From assembly GCA_947503555.1 (NCBI GenBank), contig CANNEE010000020.1, positions 26,279 to 90,278 of the forward strand: a stretch of DNA of 64,000 nt, given 5' to 3'. The position numbers and the translations under genes are program-made. Under the pieces are notes generated by a model. The model worked only from the letters and a program-made list of their open reading frames with translations, had not been told where the DNA came from and searched no databases. This DNA is from an uncultured Shewanella sp. (GTDB lineage: Bacteria; Pseudomonadota; Gammaproteobacteria; Enterobacterales; Shewanellaceae). This document shows, piece by piece, positions 31,091-41,320 of this stretch (its first letter is position 1; every line of letters starts with the position of its first letter).

Positions 31091-34000
31091 CTATTTCTCA
31101 AAGAAAAATGGCTTACGTTTGGTTGCTTTGCCATTAAGCAGATCCATAGTCTCAGCATTATAAAGCTTACCATTGACCATGGTGTAACTGACTTTATCCG
31201 TATCTCTTATATTCTCAAGTGGATTACCGTCGATAACGATCAAGTCTGCTAGCTTACCTTTTTCAATGGAGCCTATCTGATGATCCATCGCAAAATGTTT
31301 AGCTGGGTTAATGGTCGCGGTCTTCAGTGCTTCTAAGTTGGACATACCACCTTGAGCAAACATCCAAATCTCCCAATGTGCGGCTAAACCTTCTCTTTGA
31401 CCGTGGGCACCAATGTTAGGTTTAATACCTAAGTCGTTCATCTCTTTGGCGACCTTAGCAACATTGAAATGGTTGTAGTGTTCATCAGGTGCTTTAGGGC
31501 GACGCATAGATTTAGCCTGTAATAGATCGGCAGGTACGTATTTAGATAGTCTTGGGTGAGCCCAAACATCGGTTTTATCGTACCAGTAGTTCTCGCCTGA
31601 GATACCGCCATAGGCCACCACTAAGGTGGGCGTATAGCCGACATCTGTTTGACTCCAGAACTGCTTAATATCATTGTAGATAGCACCTGCAGGTAGCGAG
31701 TGTTCAATACCTGTATGGCCATCGGCAATCATAGTCAGATTGTGTTGCAGTAAACTGCCGCCTTCTGGCACCACCATCATCTCTAGTTCACGTGCAGCCG
31801 CAATGACCTGTTGCCTTTGATTTCGTCTTGGCTGGTTATAGCTTTTAACACTAAAGGCGCCCACTTTCTTGAGTCGCTCAAGGTGGAACTTGGCATCGTC
31901 GACCGAATCGATATGAGAGGTGTAACCCGGTAGGTTAGCGCCATAGAGAATCGTCCCGGTTGAGAAGATTCTTGGGGCGGCAATAAGACCAGCTTTTTGT
32001 TGCTCGGCTGCGGCGAACACCTCTGTGGTGTCATTGGATGGGTCATGTATCGCTGTGACCCCTAGAGATAGATTGGAGTATTGCTGCCAGTTTTGCTGGG
32101 GAATAATCTCATCTTCGCCTTGAGCGCCATGGGCGTGGGCATCAAATAATCCCGGCATCAGGGTTTTACCACTGATATCTATCACCTGCGCCGAAGCAGG
32201 AATATCGACACTTTGCTTATCACCCACTGCGATAATCTTGTTGTTTTTGACTATGACAACACCGTTATCGATAACCTTGTCTTTATCCATAGTGATAACT
32301 TGGCCGCCAACAAAGGCGATTGTTCCACGTGGAACATCGGCATCTTGGGTGAAACCAATCTGGGTGATTTTAGGCTGATTACCCTTGGTGTCAGCTTTCT
32401 CTTTAGATTTTTGGTAGTTGGTATCAACGGCGACTTGATAAAGCTCTGGACCTAATGTCCAGTAGAGCTGGTTGCTATTCCCGTTCCAACTAATGCTTTC
32501 ACCTGCACGAGTACTGAGTTGAGTCACTGGGAGGTTATTCGCTTTGGGGCCTATCTCTATGGTTTCGCCATGTTTAGCAAACGGAGTGACCCAAACCTTA
32601 AAGCGTTCGGCAAAGGCGAGGTTTTCACCATCAGGCGATAATCTAAATTCGGTAGCATGGGTACTGGTGTAGTGGATACGTTTATCAAAGCCATCTAGCT
32701 GAATCGAGGCAAACTCTGGCGTCTTTCCTTGATCCATAAAGTAGACTCTATCAGACGTCGCACCAAATTGAGGCTGAAAGCCCGACGCTGTAATTTTGCT
32801 ATTGTTTTTACCCTTAATATCGACGACATAGAGGCCAGGATCTTGCGACCAAGTTCTAGGGGTAATATAGCCGCCTTTTGCCTTACGATAGACCACTTGC
32901 TTGCCGCTCGGCGAGAAGGTGGGTTCTACATATTTACCTGGCTCTTGGGTTAGGGTTTTAACCTTCTTACTGCGGAGGTTAAACAGCTTGACGCTACCTT
33001 GCTGATTATCATCCCAAGTAGTGAATACTAGCTGTTTACCATCCCTTGACCATTGAGGATATAACTCACGCAAGTCTTCATCTAATTTAGTTAAGCGCTT
33101 TACTCGTCCGTCGGGTAGTGACTTAAGCCATAGCTTGCCTAACGCCTCATAGACAACCTTTTTACCATCAGGTGACACCTGCGCCATACGCAGCATTTTT
33201 ACGTTAAATTTGTCTTCATCGAGATTTTGCTGATATCTCACTGCACTCTGTACAGCACGTTCTGCATCGACACTAAATGGAATCACTTCAGCTTGCTTTG
33301 ATTCAAGGTTAAGCTTATTGATTTTACCCTTAGCCCAGAACAAAATATTTTCGTTATCTTGGGTCCAGCTCATGGTTGGATAAACACCATGAATCGCCCA
33401 AGTCTCTTGCATATCTCTATCTAACTCGCCATAAAGCTTGGTTTTCTCGCCAGACTTTAAGTCCAATAGATATAGGGATGACTGAAAACCATCGCGCTTG
33501 ATGTAAGCGAGCTTAGTGCCATCAGGACTTGGTGTCGGGCGAATAGCGCCGCCTGTACCTTGGACTAATACTTCGATATCACCGCTTTGGGTGTCATAGC
33601 GCTTAATCTTATAGATGCCTTTTACTGAATCTTTAGAGTAGTGGAAGGTCTTACCCGGAGTGGCATCTTGGCTAAAGTAGATATAGCGGCCATCGGGTGA
33701 GTAAGCGGGTTCGCCAAGGTCTTTCTGTTCATTGGGTCTTTCAGTTAATTTGACGCCTTTGCCGCCAGACTTGTGATAGAGCCAGACTTCACCAGCACCT
33801 AAGCTGCGGCTACCCGTAAAGTGCTTGCGGGCGACCAAGTAGTTTGAGTCTGGACTCCAAGCTGGGCTGTTTAACAGTCTGAATGTTTCGTCGGTAACGG
33901 GTCTAGAGTTGCTGCCATCGGCATCCATGATCCAGATGTTATCGCCACCATCTTGATCTGAGGTAAAGGCGATATATTTGCCGTCTGGACTATAGCTTGG

Positions 34001-34294
34001 CTGCATCTGCCAGGCAATGCCTTCTGCTAAGGGCTCAGCTTTACCCCCCTCCATGGGAATACGATAAATATCGCCAAGTAGGTCAAATACTATGTATTTA
34101 CCGTCTGGACTGACACTCAGATTCATCCAAGTGCCTTCATCGACGTTAATTTTTACCTGATTAAAAGTGGCGTTAGCCGGTGCATTGACCTGCCAGCTAG
34201 CAGCTTTATCTTCTGCATAAAGACTGCCGCAGGTAAAGGTCGATAGGCTTAATGCCATAGCGGTATAGAGAGGAGTGAGCTTATGTTTGATCAT
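31091..34294 (-). CDS. Secreted beta-propeller/amidohydrolase fusion protein
   Basis: 1067 residues. A signal peptide (MIKHKLTPLYTAMALSLSTF..., cleavage after about LYA) leads to a TolB/WD40-like propeller (~40-640) with repeated 'SPDGKYI' blades (SVSPDGKYIVFD, SYSPDGKYIAFTS, PSPDGTKLAYI). Then comes an amidohydrolase-superfamily domain: GLFDAHAHG metal motif near residue 722, EGG ~841, EHS ~863, IGAHGQ ~964 and a closing KLADLIVIDGNPLENI. Metal ligands look intact, so it is probably a periplasmic metal-dependent hydrolase, possibly a peptidase/imidazolonepropionase relative. Substrate unknown. A variant parS lies within the gene at 32321. Confidence 0.88.
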   Translation of the reverse strand: MIKHKLTPLYTAMALSLSTFTCGSLYAEDKAASWQVNAPANATFNQVKINVDEGTWMNLSVSPDGKYIVFDLLGDIYRIPMEGGKAEPLAEGIAWQMQPSYSPDGKYIAFTSDQDGGDNIWIMDADGSNSRPVTDETFRLLNSPAWSPDSNYLVARKHFTGSRSLGAGEVWLYHKSGGKGVKLTERPNEQKDLGEPAYSPDGRYIYFSQDATPGKTFHYSKDSVKGIYKIKRYDTQSGDIEVLVQGTGGAIRPTPSPDGTKLAYIKRDGFQSSLYLLDLKSGEKTKLYGELDRDMQETWAIHGVYPTMSWTQDNENILFWAKGKINKLNLESKQAEVIPFSVDAERAVQSAVRYQQNLDEDKFNVKMLRMAQVSPDGKKVVYEALGKLWLKSLPDGRVKRLTKLDEDLRELYPQWSRDGKQLVFTTWDDNQQGSVKLFNLRSKKVKTLTQEPGKYVEPTFSPSGKQVVYRKAKGGYITPRTWSQDPGLYVVDIKGKNNSKITASGFQPQFGATSDRVYFMDQGKTPEFASIQLDGFDKRIHYTSTHATEFRLSPDGENLAFAERFKVWVTPFAKHGETIEIGPKANNLPVTQLSTRAGESISWNGNSNQLYWTLGPELYQVAVDTNYQKSKEKADTKGNQPKITQIGFTQDADVPRGTIAFVGGQVITMDKDKVIDNGVVIVKNNKIIAVGDKQSVDIPASAQVIDISGKTLMPGLFDAHAHGAQGEDEIIPQQNWQQYSNLSLGVTAIHDPSNDTTEVFAAAEQQKAGLIAAPRIFSTGTILYGANLPGYTSHIDSVDDAKFHLERLKKVGAFSVKSYNQPRRNQRQQVIAAARELEMMVVPEGGSLLQHNLTMIADGHTGIEHSLPAGAIYNDIKQFWSQTDVGYTPTLVVAYGGISGENYWYDKTDVWAHPRLSKYVPADLLQAKSMRRPKAPDEHYNHFNVAKVAKEMNDLGIKPNIGAHGQREGLAAHWEIWMFAQGGMSNLEALKTATINPAKHFAMDHQIGSIEKGKLADLIVIDGNPLENIRDTDKVSYTMVNGKLYNAETMDLLNGKATKRKPFFFEK
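32321..32336. promoter_or_regulatory. parS: Variant parS inside the amidohydrolase gene
   Basis: TGTTCCACGTGGAACA, a perfect 16-bp palindrome differing from consensus parS only at the symmetric degenerate positions 5 and 12. Sites of this form are known to bind ParB in other bacteria. It is 1.3 kb from the perfect parS at 31047. Confidence 0.7.
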
Positions 34295-34431
34295 GAGATA
34301 TCCAATTTATTGTAGTTATTAACTTGCCTAAGGCAGGCAAGAAAGCTTCCTTCAAAAATTGGTTCTATTTATCGCATAAACATCACTTAAGTAAAACAAG
34401 AATTGTGTTTCAAATCACAAACTCTTTGCTT

Positions 34432-35016
34432 CTATTTTTTGCTTTCATCTTCCTTGACGACTTCAACATCTAAACAGGCACCAGTTTCTTCGTTGTAACC
34501 TGTGCATCGCCAGCGCTCATCATTCCAAATGATAGTTTCAGGGTTCCACATTCGCTTGCTGTTAAATGCACAGGTACAGGGTTCATCTACACTGCCTTCA
34601 CTCCCTGGTTCAATCATTCTGACCTGTGTATTGATATCTTGCTCAAGTTTTGGGTCGGCAATTGTCAAATCTACCAACCTTCCCATTTTAAAGCTCATCA
34701 TGGGGTCACGTAAGGTGACTCTGACAAAGGTATCGTTGATGATAAATCTAGCTTGATAATGGGTATAGGTGACTTGCATTCGCTTTTCGAAAACCTGAGT
34801 CGCAGGGTTAATAGTCGAGCGACATTTATTGGTTTCGCAGTTGAGCCAAGCTTGAATGCGGACAATATCGTTTTCTTGGGTGACAACTAACTTTTTTAGT
34901 TGGCTTGATTCATCTTCTTTTGCTGGAACCCAGGTACCAACCATCCAGTCGGTTGTTTTTGCCATAATACTGAAAGGGAGTAAGAAGGCTAAAGTCACAA
35001 GAATGAGTCGTATCAT
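34432..35016 (-). CDS. Conserved-looking secreted protein of unknown function
   Basis: 194 residues with a signal peptide (MIRLILVTLAFLLPFSIMAKT, cleavage likely after MAK or SIMA). I do not recognise the family. The mature part is mostly beta-strand by eye, starting DWMVGTWVPAKEDE, a lipocalin-like or DUF-type opening. It has six cysteines: a CETNKC pair, CTC, a single C in WRCTG and one in GACLD, which could form periplasmic disulfides. It lies 138 bp upstream of the amidohydrolase gene on the same strand, with a small inverted repeat (34323-34341) between them. Confidence 0.7.
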   Translation of the reverse strand: MIRLILVTLAFLLPFSIMAKTTDWMVGTWVPAKEDESSQLKKLVVTQENDIVRIQAWLNCETNKCRSTINPATQVFEKRMQVTYTHYQARFIINDTFVRVTLRDPMMSFKMGRLVDLTIADPKLEQDINTQVRMIEPGSEGSVDEPCTCAFNSKRMWNPETIIWNDERWRCTGYNEETGACLDVEVVKEDESKK

Positions 35017-35130
35017 AAGAGGCGCTCTTTAGTGAGTTTTTGAATGTGACTTCAATTATAAGTAGGTTGTCTTTTCCTACATTTGAGACAAGTCAAAGCA
35101 GATGAATGAAATGAGAATCTAGGTGGGAAG

Positions 35131-35153
35131 TAAGGTGAGCGTCGCCCACCTTA
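35131..35153 (-). terminator. Hairpin after tusA
   Basis: TAAGGTG / CACCTTA arms extended by GCG-type pairs, just past the tusA stop on the minus strand. It lacks a long T-run, so it is a modest terminator candidate. Confidence 0.4.
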
Positions 35154-35165
35154 TTGCAGAATTTT

Positions 35166-35423
35166 TTAGAGGCCTTTCTTGATGAGATACTTATAAGGCG
35201 TTGCTTGAGTGTCACTGTCAATTAGAGTGTGATCCATAAACTCACAGAAGCTAGGAATATCTCTTGTCGTCGCTGGATCGTCGGCAATAATCAGTAGCGT
35301 TTCACCATCGGCCATACGACGCACAGTTTTGCGGATCATCATGACAGGTTCAGGACAGCGTAAGCCTAGCGCGTCGAGTTGGTGCTGTGCTTGTTCAAAA
35401 GTGATTTGGCTTTGGTCGCCCAT
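35166..35423 (-). CDS. tusA: Sulfur carrier protein TusA
   Basis: TusA accepts persulfide sulfur from IscS and passes it to the TusBCD relay for 2-thiouridine tRNA modification. The 85 residues include the signature [20 protein letters not shown] with the active-site cysteine, and the [13 protein letters not shown] motif. Length and sequence match E. coli TusA. It precedes the repeat-rich, gene-poor stretch to its right and reads away from it. Confidence 0.96.
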   Translation of the reverse strand: MGDQSQITFEQAQHQLDALGLRCPEPVMMIRKTVRRMADGETLLIIADDPATTRDIPSFCEFMDHTLIDSDTQATPYKYLIKKGL

Positions 35424-35614
35424 GATAATTAATCCAGATAACTAAAATAAAAAATTAAAATAGAAAGCTAAAAAATAGCGGAAGAGAGATTTTACGCTAA
35501 GGCTGGCAACAAGCCAAGCCATAGGGGAAATGTGAGTCTTAGATTGTGAATTGTATTAGTGTTGGGATATTGTGGAATAGATTGGGTTAGATACTTATTT
35601 GGGTTTAATTGCAA

Positions 35615-35630
35615 TGTTTCACGTGAAACA
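35615..35630. promoter_or_regulatory. parS: parS site, perfect 16-mer
   Basis: TGTTTCACGTGAAACA, perfect consensus, in noncoding DNA 190 bp upstream of tusA. Confidence 0.95.
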
Positions 35631-35663
35631 TCAATAATCGATAGGAATGCGTGCTGTGCTATA

Positions 35664-35735
35664 CAATTACGAGGCGCAGCAAGTACGTCCCTGTAAGCTC
35701 TGCCAAAACATCCATGTTTTGGAAGCTCGTAATTG
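35664..35735. repeat. Nested inverted repeat
   Basis: Outer arms CAATTACGAG (35664-35673) and CTCGTAATTG (35726-35735) enclose an inner perfect hairpin CCAAAACAT / ATGTTTTGG (35703-35722). The 72-bp unit looks like a small palindromic dispersed element. Confidence 0.7.
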
Positions 35736-36251
35736 CATCTGCACATACTCTATACATAGTAATGAACAGAGTGAGACCTTATTAACTAGTGAGTGATATC
35801 TTTGATTAGTGATAGTCATAGCAGCAAGCATCTGCTACGGGGATGTGGTGGTTTGAGCCATCAGGGATGATTTTACAGCGTCTTGCTGAAAGGGGGATCT
35901 CGGTCGAATAAGATATTTGTTAGTCTGATCTTATGTTGTTATCCATCACCTGCGGTGAGCAATATGTGCAGTTACACCTGTGAGACGCCGTAAACGCTCT
36001 GCCCAAATAAACGCTGTCCATATCTAATGGCCTGTTTGAGAGTGTTCAACGTCTAACAAAAACCTTGGCTTTCTGAGCAAAATGGCACTATTGCACTACT
36101 TCTGTTGCCTGTTCATCTATGTCAGTATGAAAGCCTAAATTCTAGCAATTGAATACAAGAGTATGAGCATGTATCTTGTTGTTTTATTATAGGATGTCAG
36201 TATGTTTCACATCGTTGTTGCTGTAGTGGCATATCAAATTATTTGGAGTCA

Positions 36252-36644
36252 ATGATGCATTCAATACGCTCTTTGTTTAGATATTATATTCGAGGGGTGC
36301 ATCTTGGAAACCTTGAATCTTGGGGAGAAAAAAAGGCTTATTTTTTTACGGAATTAAATTTAGGCATGTTTCTTTCCTTGTTGGTTGCCCCGGTTTGTGT
36401 GGTGATCTCATTGTATGTTTTTAGAACCGTTTATCCTGTTGTGGTTTTAATTCCCTTTTCTGTCTACATAATTGAATATTTTCATAAGAATAAGTTGCTA
36501 AAGGATTTGCCGTTAGAATATGACTTTAACTCAGATGAAATCAGAAAGTTAAAACGGATTTCAGATCTAGTGTTTTATATTGTTATGGTTATTAGCATTT
36601 ACTTAAGTTGGCAAAGTATTTTTTATCTAGTAGAGCGGACTTAG
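36252..36644 (+). CDS. Orphan membrane protein, unknown function
   Basis: 130 residues from the ATG at 36252 (a second ATG follows directly), with TTGGAG 4 bases upstream of that start. I do not recognise the family. It has three likely membrane helices (about 36-56, 60-77 and 107-128), with a charged stretch (YFHKNKLLKDL ... SDEIRKLKRIS) between helices two and three. It is more AT-rich than its neighbours and stands alone between repeat-bearing noncoding stretches, so it may have been acquired. Confidence 0.55.
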   Translation: MMHSIRSLFRYYIRGVHLGNLESWGEKKAYFFTELNLGMFLSLLVAPVCVVISLYVFRTVYPVVVLIPFSVYIIEYFHKNKLLKDLPLEYDFNSDEIRKLKRISDLVFYIVMVISIYLSWQSIFYLVERT

Positions 36645-36932
36645 CGTTAAATAAAGGTTGCACCATTTATCGTGGTTTACGATTTAGTGCTGTAGTTACG
36701 ATGCGTTGAAACTAGCTAAATTAGATTTAAATCTTTAGTACTCTTTAATATCTAAACCTTTTGATGATCTAACTGACAGTAAAAAGGTGTATTCTGCCAG
36801 CAAGTAACAAGCTAGTAAAAGCCAAAGCCCCCGCTTTTCTATTGTGAGCTACCACTCCTTTAAAAGCTTTTGCTTTCACGTAAGTCAAAAACTATCTAGT
36901 ACTGCAAACCTGAACTGAAGAAGTCCACGTTC

Positions 36933-37130
36933 GGTGTGAACGCAGTATTTAGCTTAAGGATCGTTCTTTGGCGTCCATGCCACCACGGCATTTGTGAACC
37001 CATTCACATCAGAATCTGCCGCAGAGCCCACAGGGCCAAAAATGTTCCCTACATTTTGCGGCATTTCCACCGTCCATGGCGGTCAGAGTACTTGCTGCGG
37101 CGTGTCACTGAAGCATTTATACATTGAGCG
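36933..37130. repeat. Hairpin-rich repeat, copy A
   Basis: Shares a 71-base core (36962-37032) with copy B at 37350-37420, 68 of 71 identical, all three differences C to T. The core folds as two consecutive hairpins, ATGCC-ACCAC-GGCAT and TGTGAA-CCCA-TTCACA. Copy A also carries a 55-base insert with hairpins AAAATGT-TCCCT-ACATTTT and ACCG-TCCATGG-CGGT, then a second shared block (37088-37130). No transposase is present. Confidence 0.75.
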
Positions 37131-37314
37131 TCTACAGATTGATTCGAAATTTAGTTTTTTCGAGCAAAGCTAAAGAATATGTGGGGTCAGTGTAAACATT
37201 ATTTGAACACCATCAATTTACTAATCTCACGACAGATCCTTTGCACTAAATGATTAATGTTCATTTTTGAGTTAAGAATACACAGTACTAGTTAATCGAA
37301 GAGATAAATCATCA

Positions 37315-37466
37315 GGTGTGAACACGGCAGTGACCTTCGGCAGAAGGGCCGTTCTTTGGCGTCCATGCCACCACGGCATTTGTGAATCCATTCACATCAG
37401 AATCTGTCGCAGAGCCTACATGGACTGTACTTGTGGCGTATCACTGAAGTGTTTGCACATTCAGCG
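37315..37466. repeat. Hairpin-rich repeat, copy B
   Basis: Second copy of the unit at 36933, same orientation, about 388 bp further on. It starts with the same GGTGTGAAC, contains the 71-base core and ends with the shared GTACTTG ... CATTCAGCG block (37427-37466), but lacks the 55-base insert of copy A. Confidence 0.75.
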
Positions 37467-37568
37467 TGGCCGCAGGCTATAGATTGAGTTGAAGTTACGG
37501 TGTTCGTTATCGCGTCAAACACTAAAAAAGCCAAAGGCTAAATTAAAGAAAGACTTGAAGATCTCTGT

Positions 37569-37584
37569 TGTTTCACGTGAAACA
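37569..37584. promoter_or_regulatory. parS: parS site, perfect 16-mer
   Basis: TGTTTCACGTGAAACA, perfect consensus, 29 bp beyond the fadA terminator in noncoding DNA. Confidence 0.95.
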
Positions 37585-37612
37585 TCTACGACTTTTTGAG
37601 AGAACCGAATTA

Positions 37613-37642
37613 AAAATGCCACAGCGACAGCTGTGGCATTTT
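37613..37642 (-). terminator. Intrinsic terminator of fadBA
   Basis: 13-bp stem AAAATGCCACAGC / GCTGTGGCATTTT with a GACA loop and T-run on the minus strand, 29 bp past the fadA stop. Confidence 0.9.
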
Positions 37643-37670
37643 GCTATTCAAACTCTAGCCGAGTTTGAGT

Positions 37671-38855
<1,185 letters not shown>

Positions 38856-41006
38856 TTAGGCTTGGTAATAGCTGCCATTGTTTGCAGCAAGTTCACGCAT
38901 AGCGTCTGTTACCTGATATAGGCCACCTAAGTGTGCATATTTGTCGGCAAGGGCGACAAAGTTAGCGACACCCATGGTATCTAAGTAACGGAATACGCCG
39001 CCTCTAAATGGAGGGAAGCCTAAGCCATAGACGAGCCCCATATCAGCTTCGGCCGGAGAGGCGATAATGCCTTCCTCAAGACAGCGCACTGTCTCGATGA
39101 TCATAGGGATCATAGTGCGAGCGATGATCTCATCTGCGCCAAATTCTTTAAGCTCACCAAACTCAGCTTGGAGTAACTGATAGGACTCGCTATCCACTTC
39201 CTTCTTCGGCTTACCGCGACGGTCGAGTGAGTATTGATAGAAGCCTTTGCTATTCTTCTGACCAAAGCGCTCATTAGTAAACATTACATCGATAGCGTCG
39301 GTACCGTTTTTAGCCATACGATCAGGGAAGCCTTCAGCCATGACTGCCTGTGCATGATGGCCTGTGTCTAGACCGACCACATCGAGCAGGTAGGCAGGGC
39401 CCATAGGCCAGCCAAATTGCTTCTCCATTACCTTGTCTACCGCTGCGAAGTCTGCGCCATCGGCAAGCAAGCCGTTAAAGCCGGCAAAGTAAGGGAAGAG
39501 GACACGGTTAACAAAGAAACCTGGGCAGTCGTTGACAACAATTGGTGTCTTGCCCATCTTAGCGGCGTAAGCGACAACAGATGCTATGGTTTCATCTGAA
39601 CTATGCTGACCACGGATCACTTCAACCAATGGCATCTTGTGCACAGGGTTAAAGAAGTGCATGCCACAGAAGCGCTCAGGCTTTTGTAGGCTTTCTGCCA
39701 GCAGGTTAATCGAAATCGTCGAAGTGTTTGAGGTGATAATGGCGCTGTTCGATACATGCTGCTCGACCTCGGCCAATACCTGAGATTTGACCTTAGGGTG
39801 CTCAACCACGGCTTCAACCACGACATCTGCGTGTTTTACTGGCGCATAATCTAAAGCAGGTGTGATGTTATTGAGTACGCCAGCCATCTTCTCTGGAGTC
39901 GAGCGGCCACGTTTGATTTGAGCGCTCAGTAACTTAGAAGCTTCATTTAGACCCAACTCAAGCGCTGGCTGAGCAATATCTTTCATCACAATCGGCGTAC
40001 CTTTACTGGCACTTTGGTAGGCGATACCGCCACCCATGATACCAGCGCCCAGAACCGCAGCATTGTCTACATTTTTAGCCAGCTTAGCCGCTTTTTTGGC
40101 TTTGCCTTTAACGAACTGGTCGTTGAGGAAAATACCAATTAGAGATTGAGCCACATCGGTTTTAGCGAGTTTTACAAAGGCTTGATGTTCAACTTTTAGG
40201 GCATCAGCTCTTTCACATCTTGCCGCTTGCTCTACAACGTCTACTGCAGTCATAGGGGCTGGATAGTGTTTACCAGCGACCTTAAATACCATGCCTTTTG
40301 CGGTTGCAAAGGACATCATGGCTTCAAGCTTAGGTAGAGTCAGTGGCGCAAGTTTGCGGGCACGGCGGCTCTGCCAATCTAAGGTTTCAGCTATGGCATC
40401 TTTTAGCATCTGAATTGCCGCGCTTTCTAATGCCTCTGGCGCGACGACTGCATCGATTGCGCCCACAGCAAGTGCAGCATCGGGTCTATGCTCTTTGCCT
40501 GTAGTGATCCATTCAAGGGCGTTATCGGCACCTATGATGCGAGGCAAACGAACTGTGCCACCAAAGCCGGGGACTAGACCAAGTTTGGTTTCTGGCAAAC
40601 CTATGCGAGCGCTGGTGTCGGCAATACGCATATCCGACGCCATAACGGTTTCAAAACCACCACCAAGAGCAAAGCCTTTTATCGCCGAGATAGTCGGCAT
40701 GTTTAAGTCTTCTAATTTATTGAAGATGACATTAGCTTGGGCGATCCAGTCCAGTAATTGCTCTTCTGATTGGGCGAACATGCCTAGAAACTCGGTAATA
40801 TCAGCGCCAACGATGAAGTTGTCTTTTCCTGTGGTCAGCACTAAGCCGTGGATCTTGCTGTTGTTGGCAATGGCATCGAGTGCTTCGTCAAAGGCGGTTA
40901 GCGTTTCTCTGTCGAGTTTGTTGACCGAACCTGATGAATTGAAACAGAGGCGGGCAATATTATCCTCTACAAAATCGACCTCTATGGTAGGGCTTTGGTA
41001 AATCAT
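38856..41006 (-). CDS. fadB: Fatty acid oxidation complex alpha subunit FadB
   Basis: FadB carries enoyl-CoA hydratase, isomerase and 3-hydroxyacyl-CoA dehydrogenase activities. The start [20 protein letters not shown] with AAGGAAGC upstream gives 716 residues. The crotonase domain occupies ~1-190 ([35 protein letters not shown] with catalytic Glu residues), the NAD domain starts at [16 protein letters not shown] (~314), and [17 protein letters not shown] marks the dehydrogenase active site. First gene of fadBA; a PsrA-type operator candidate lies 185 bp upstream. Confidence 0.98.
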   Translation of the reverse strand: MIYQSPTIEVDFVEDNIARLCFNSSGSVNKLDRETLTAFDEALDAIANNSKIHGLVLTTGKDNFIVGADITEFLGMFAQSEEQLLDWIAQANVIFNKLEDLNMPTISAIKGFALGGGFETVMASDMRIADTSARIGLPETKLGLVPGFGGTVRLPRIIGADNALEWITTGKEHRPDAALAVGAIDAVVAPEALESAAIQMLKDAIAETLDWQSRRARKLAPLTLPKLEAMMSFATAKGMVFKVAGKHYPAPMTAVDVVEQAARCERADALKVEHQAFVKLAKTDVAQSLIGIFLNDQFVKGKAKKAAKLAKNVDNAAVLGAGIMGGGIAYQSASKGTPIVMKDIAQPALELGLNEASKLLSAQIKRGRSTPEKMAGVLNNITPALDYAPVKHADVVVEAVVEHPKVKSQVLAEVEQHVSNSAIITSNTSTISINLLAESLQKPERFCGMHFFNPVHKMPLVEVIRGQHSSDETIASVVAYAAKMGKTPIVVNDCPGFFVNRVLFPYFAGFNGLLADGADFAAVDKVMEKQFGWPMGPAYLLDVVGLDTGHHAQAVMAEGFPDRMAKNGTDAIDVMFTNERFGQKNSKGFYQYSLDRRGKPKKEVDSESYQLLQAEFGELKEFGADEIIARTMIPMIIETVRCLEEGIIASPAEADMGLVYGLGFPPFRGGVFRYLDTMGVANFVALADKYAHLGGLYQVTDAMRELAANNGSYYQA

Positions 41007-41191
41007 TACTTGCTTCCTTTTTGTTAGAGTCTTTGCTGTTACCAAGCTAAAGCTGGCTTAACAGGCTCTCCATGTCACATCTAAAAGCTTGAACTGAGTA
41101 TTGATGAGTTTTAACTTAGTGTGAGCTTGATCTATGTTTGACCATTTGTTGCCCAGTTTGAGCCTAAAAAAAGAAAATTTCAACAACCAAT

Positions 41192-41207
41192 TTAAACGAT
41201 CGTTTAA
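41192..41207. promoter_or_regulatory. Candidate fatty-acid regulator operator (PsrA-like)
   Basis: TTAAACGATCGTTTAA, a perfect 16-bp palindrome in the 314-bp gap between divergent fadB and pepQ. AAAC-N4-GTTT fits the published core of PsrA sites, a TetR-type repressor of beta-oxidation in Shewanella and Pseudomonas. The assignment is by motif only. The rest of the gap shows no other feature. Confidence 0.55.
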
Positions 41208-41320
41208 TTGTTGTGTTTTTCATGCGGTTTTTACTCTATGTGATACACTGCACATCATTGATAAAAGACACGATCTTACTGGCACAAAAAACTTAACTGA
41301 ATGACGATAGGATGATGACG

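Larger units (their letters stand above)
35424..36251. other. 0.83-kb gene-free stretch with parS and inverted repeats
   Basis: No coding sequence is supported here. It contains a perfect parS (35615), a nested inverted repeat (35664-35735), and a second block around 35990-36031 (GTAAACGCTCTGCC ... GTCCAT) that resembles the repeat's inner part GTAAGCTCTGCC ... TCCAT. These are probably dispersed repeat remnants. Confidence 0.6.

Noticed and set aside
35492-35746. 84-codon minus-strand frame upstream of tusA
   Set aside because: It covers a parS and the nested inverted repeat and shows no protein-like composition.
36780-36900. Possible tRNA-like or small RNA gene in the T/C-rich stretch before repeat A
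   Set aside because: No cloverleaf, no T-loop GTTCRANNC motif and no terminator can be traced.
36936-37127. 63-codon open frame across repeat copy A
   Set aside because: It lies entirely within the hairpin-rich repeat, its frame is not preserved in copy B, and it has no ribosome site or recognisable protein.
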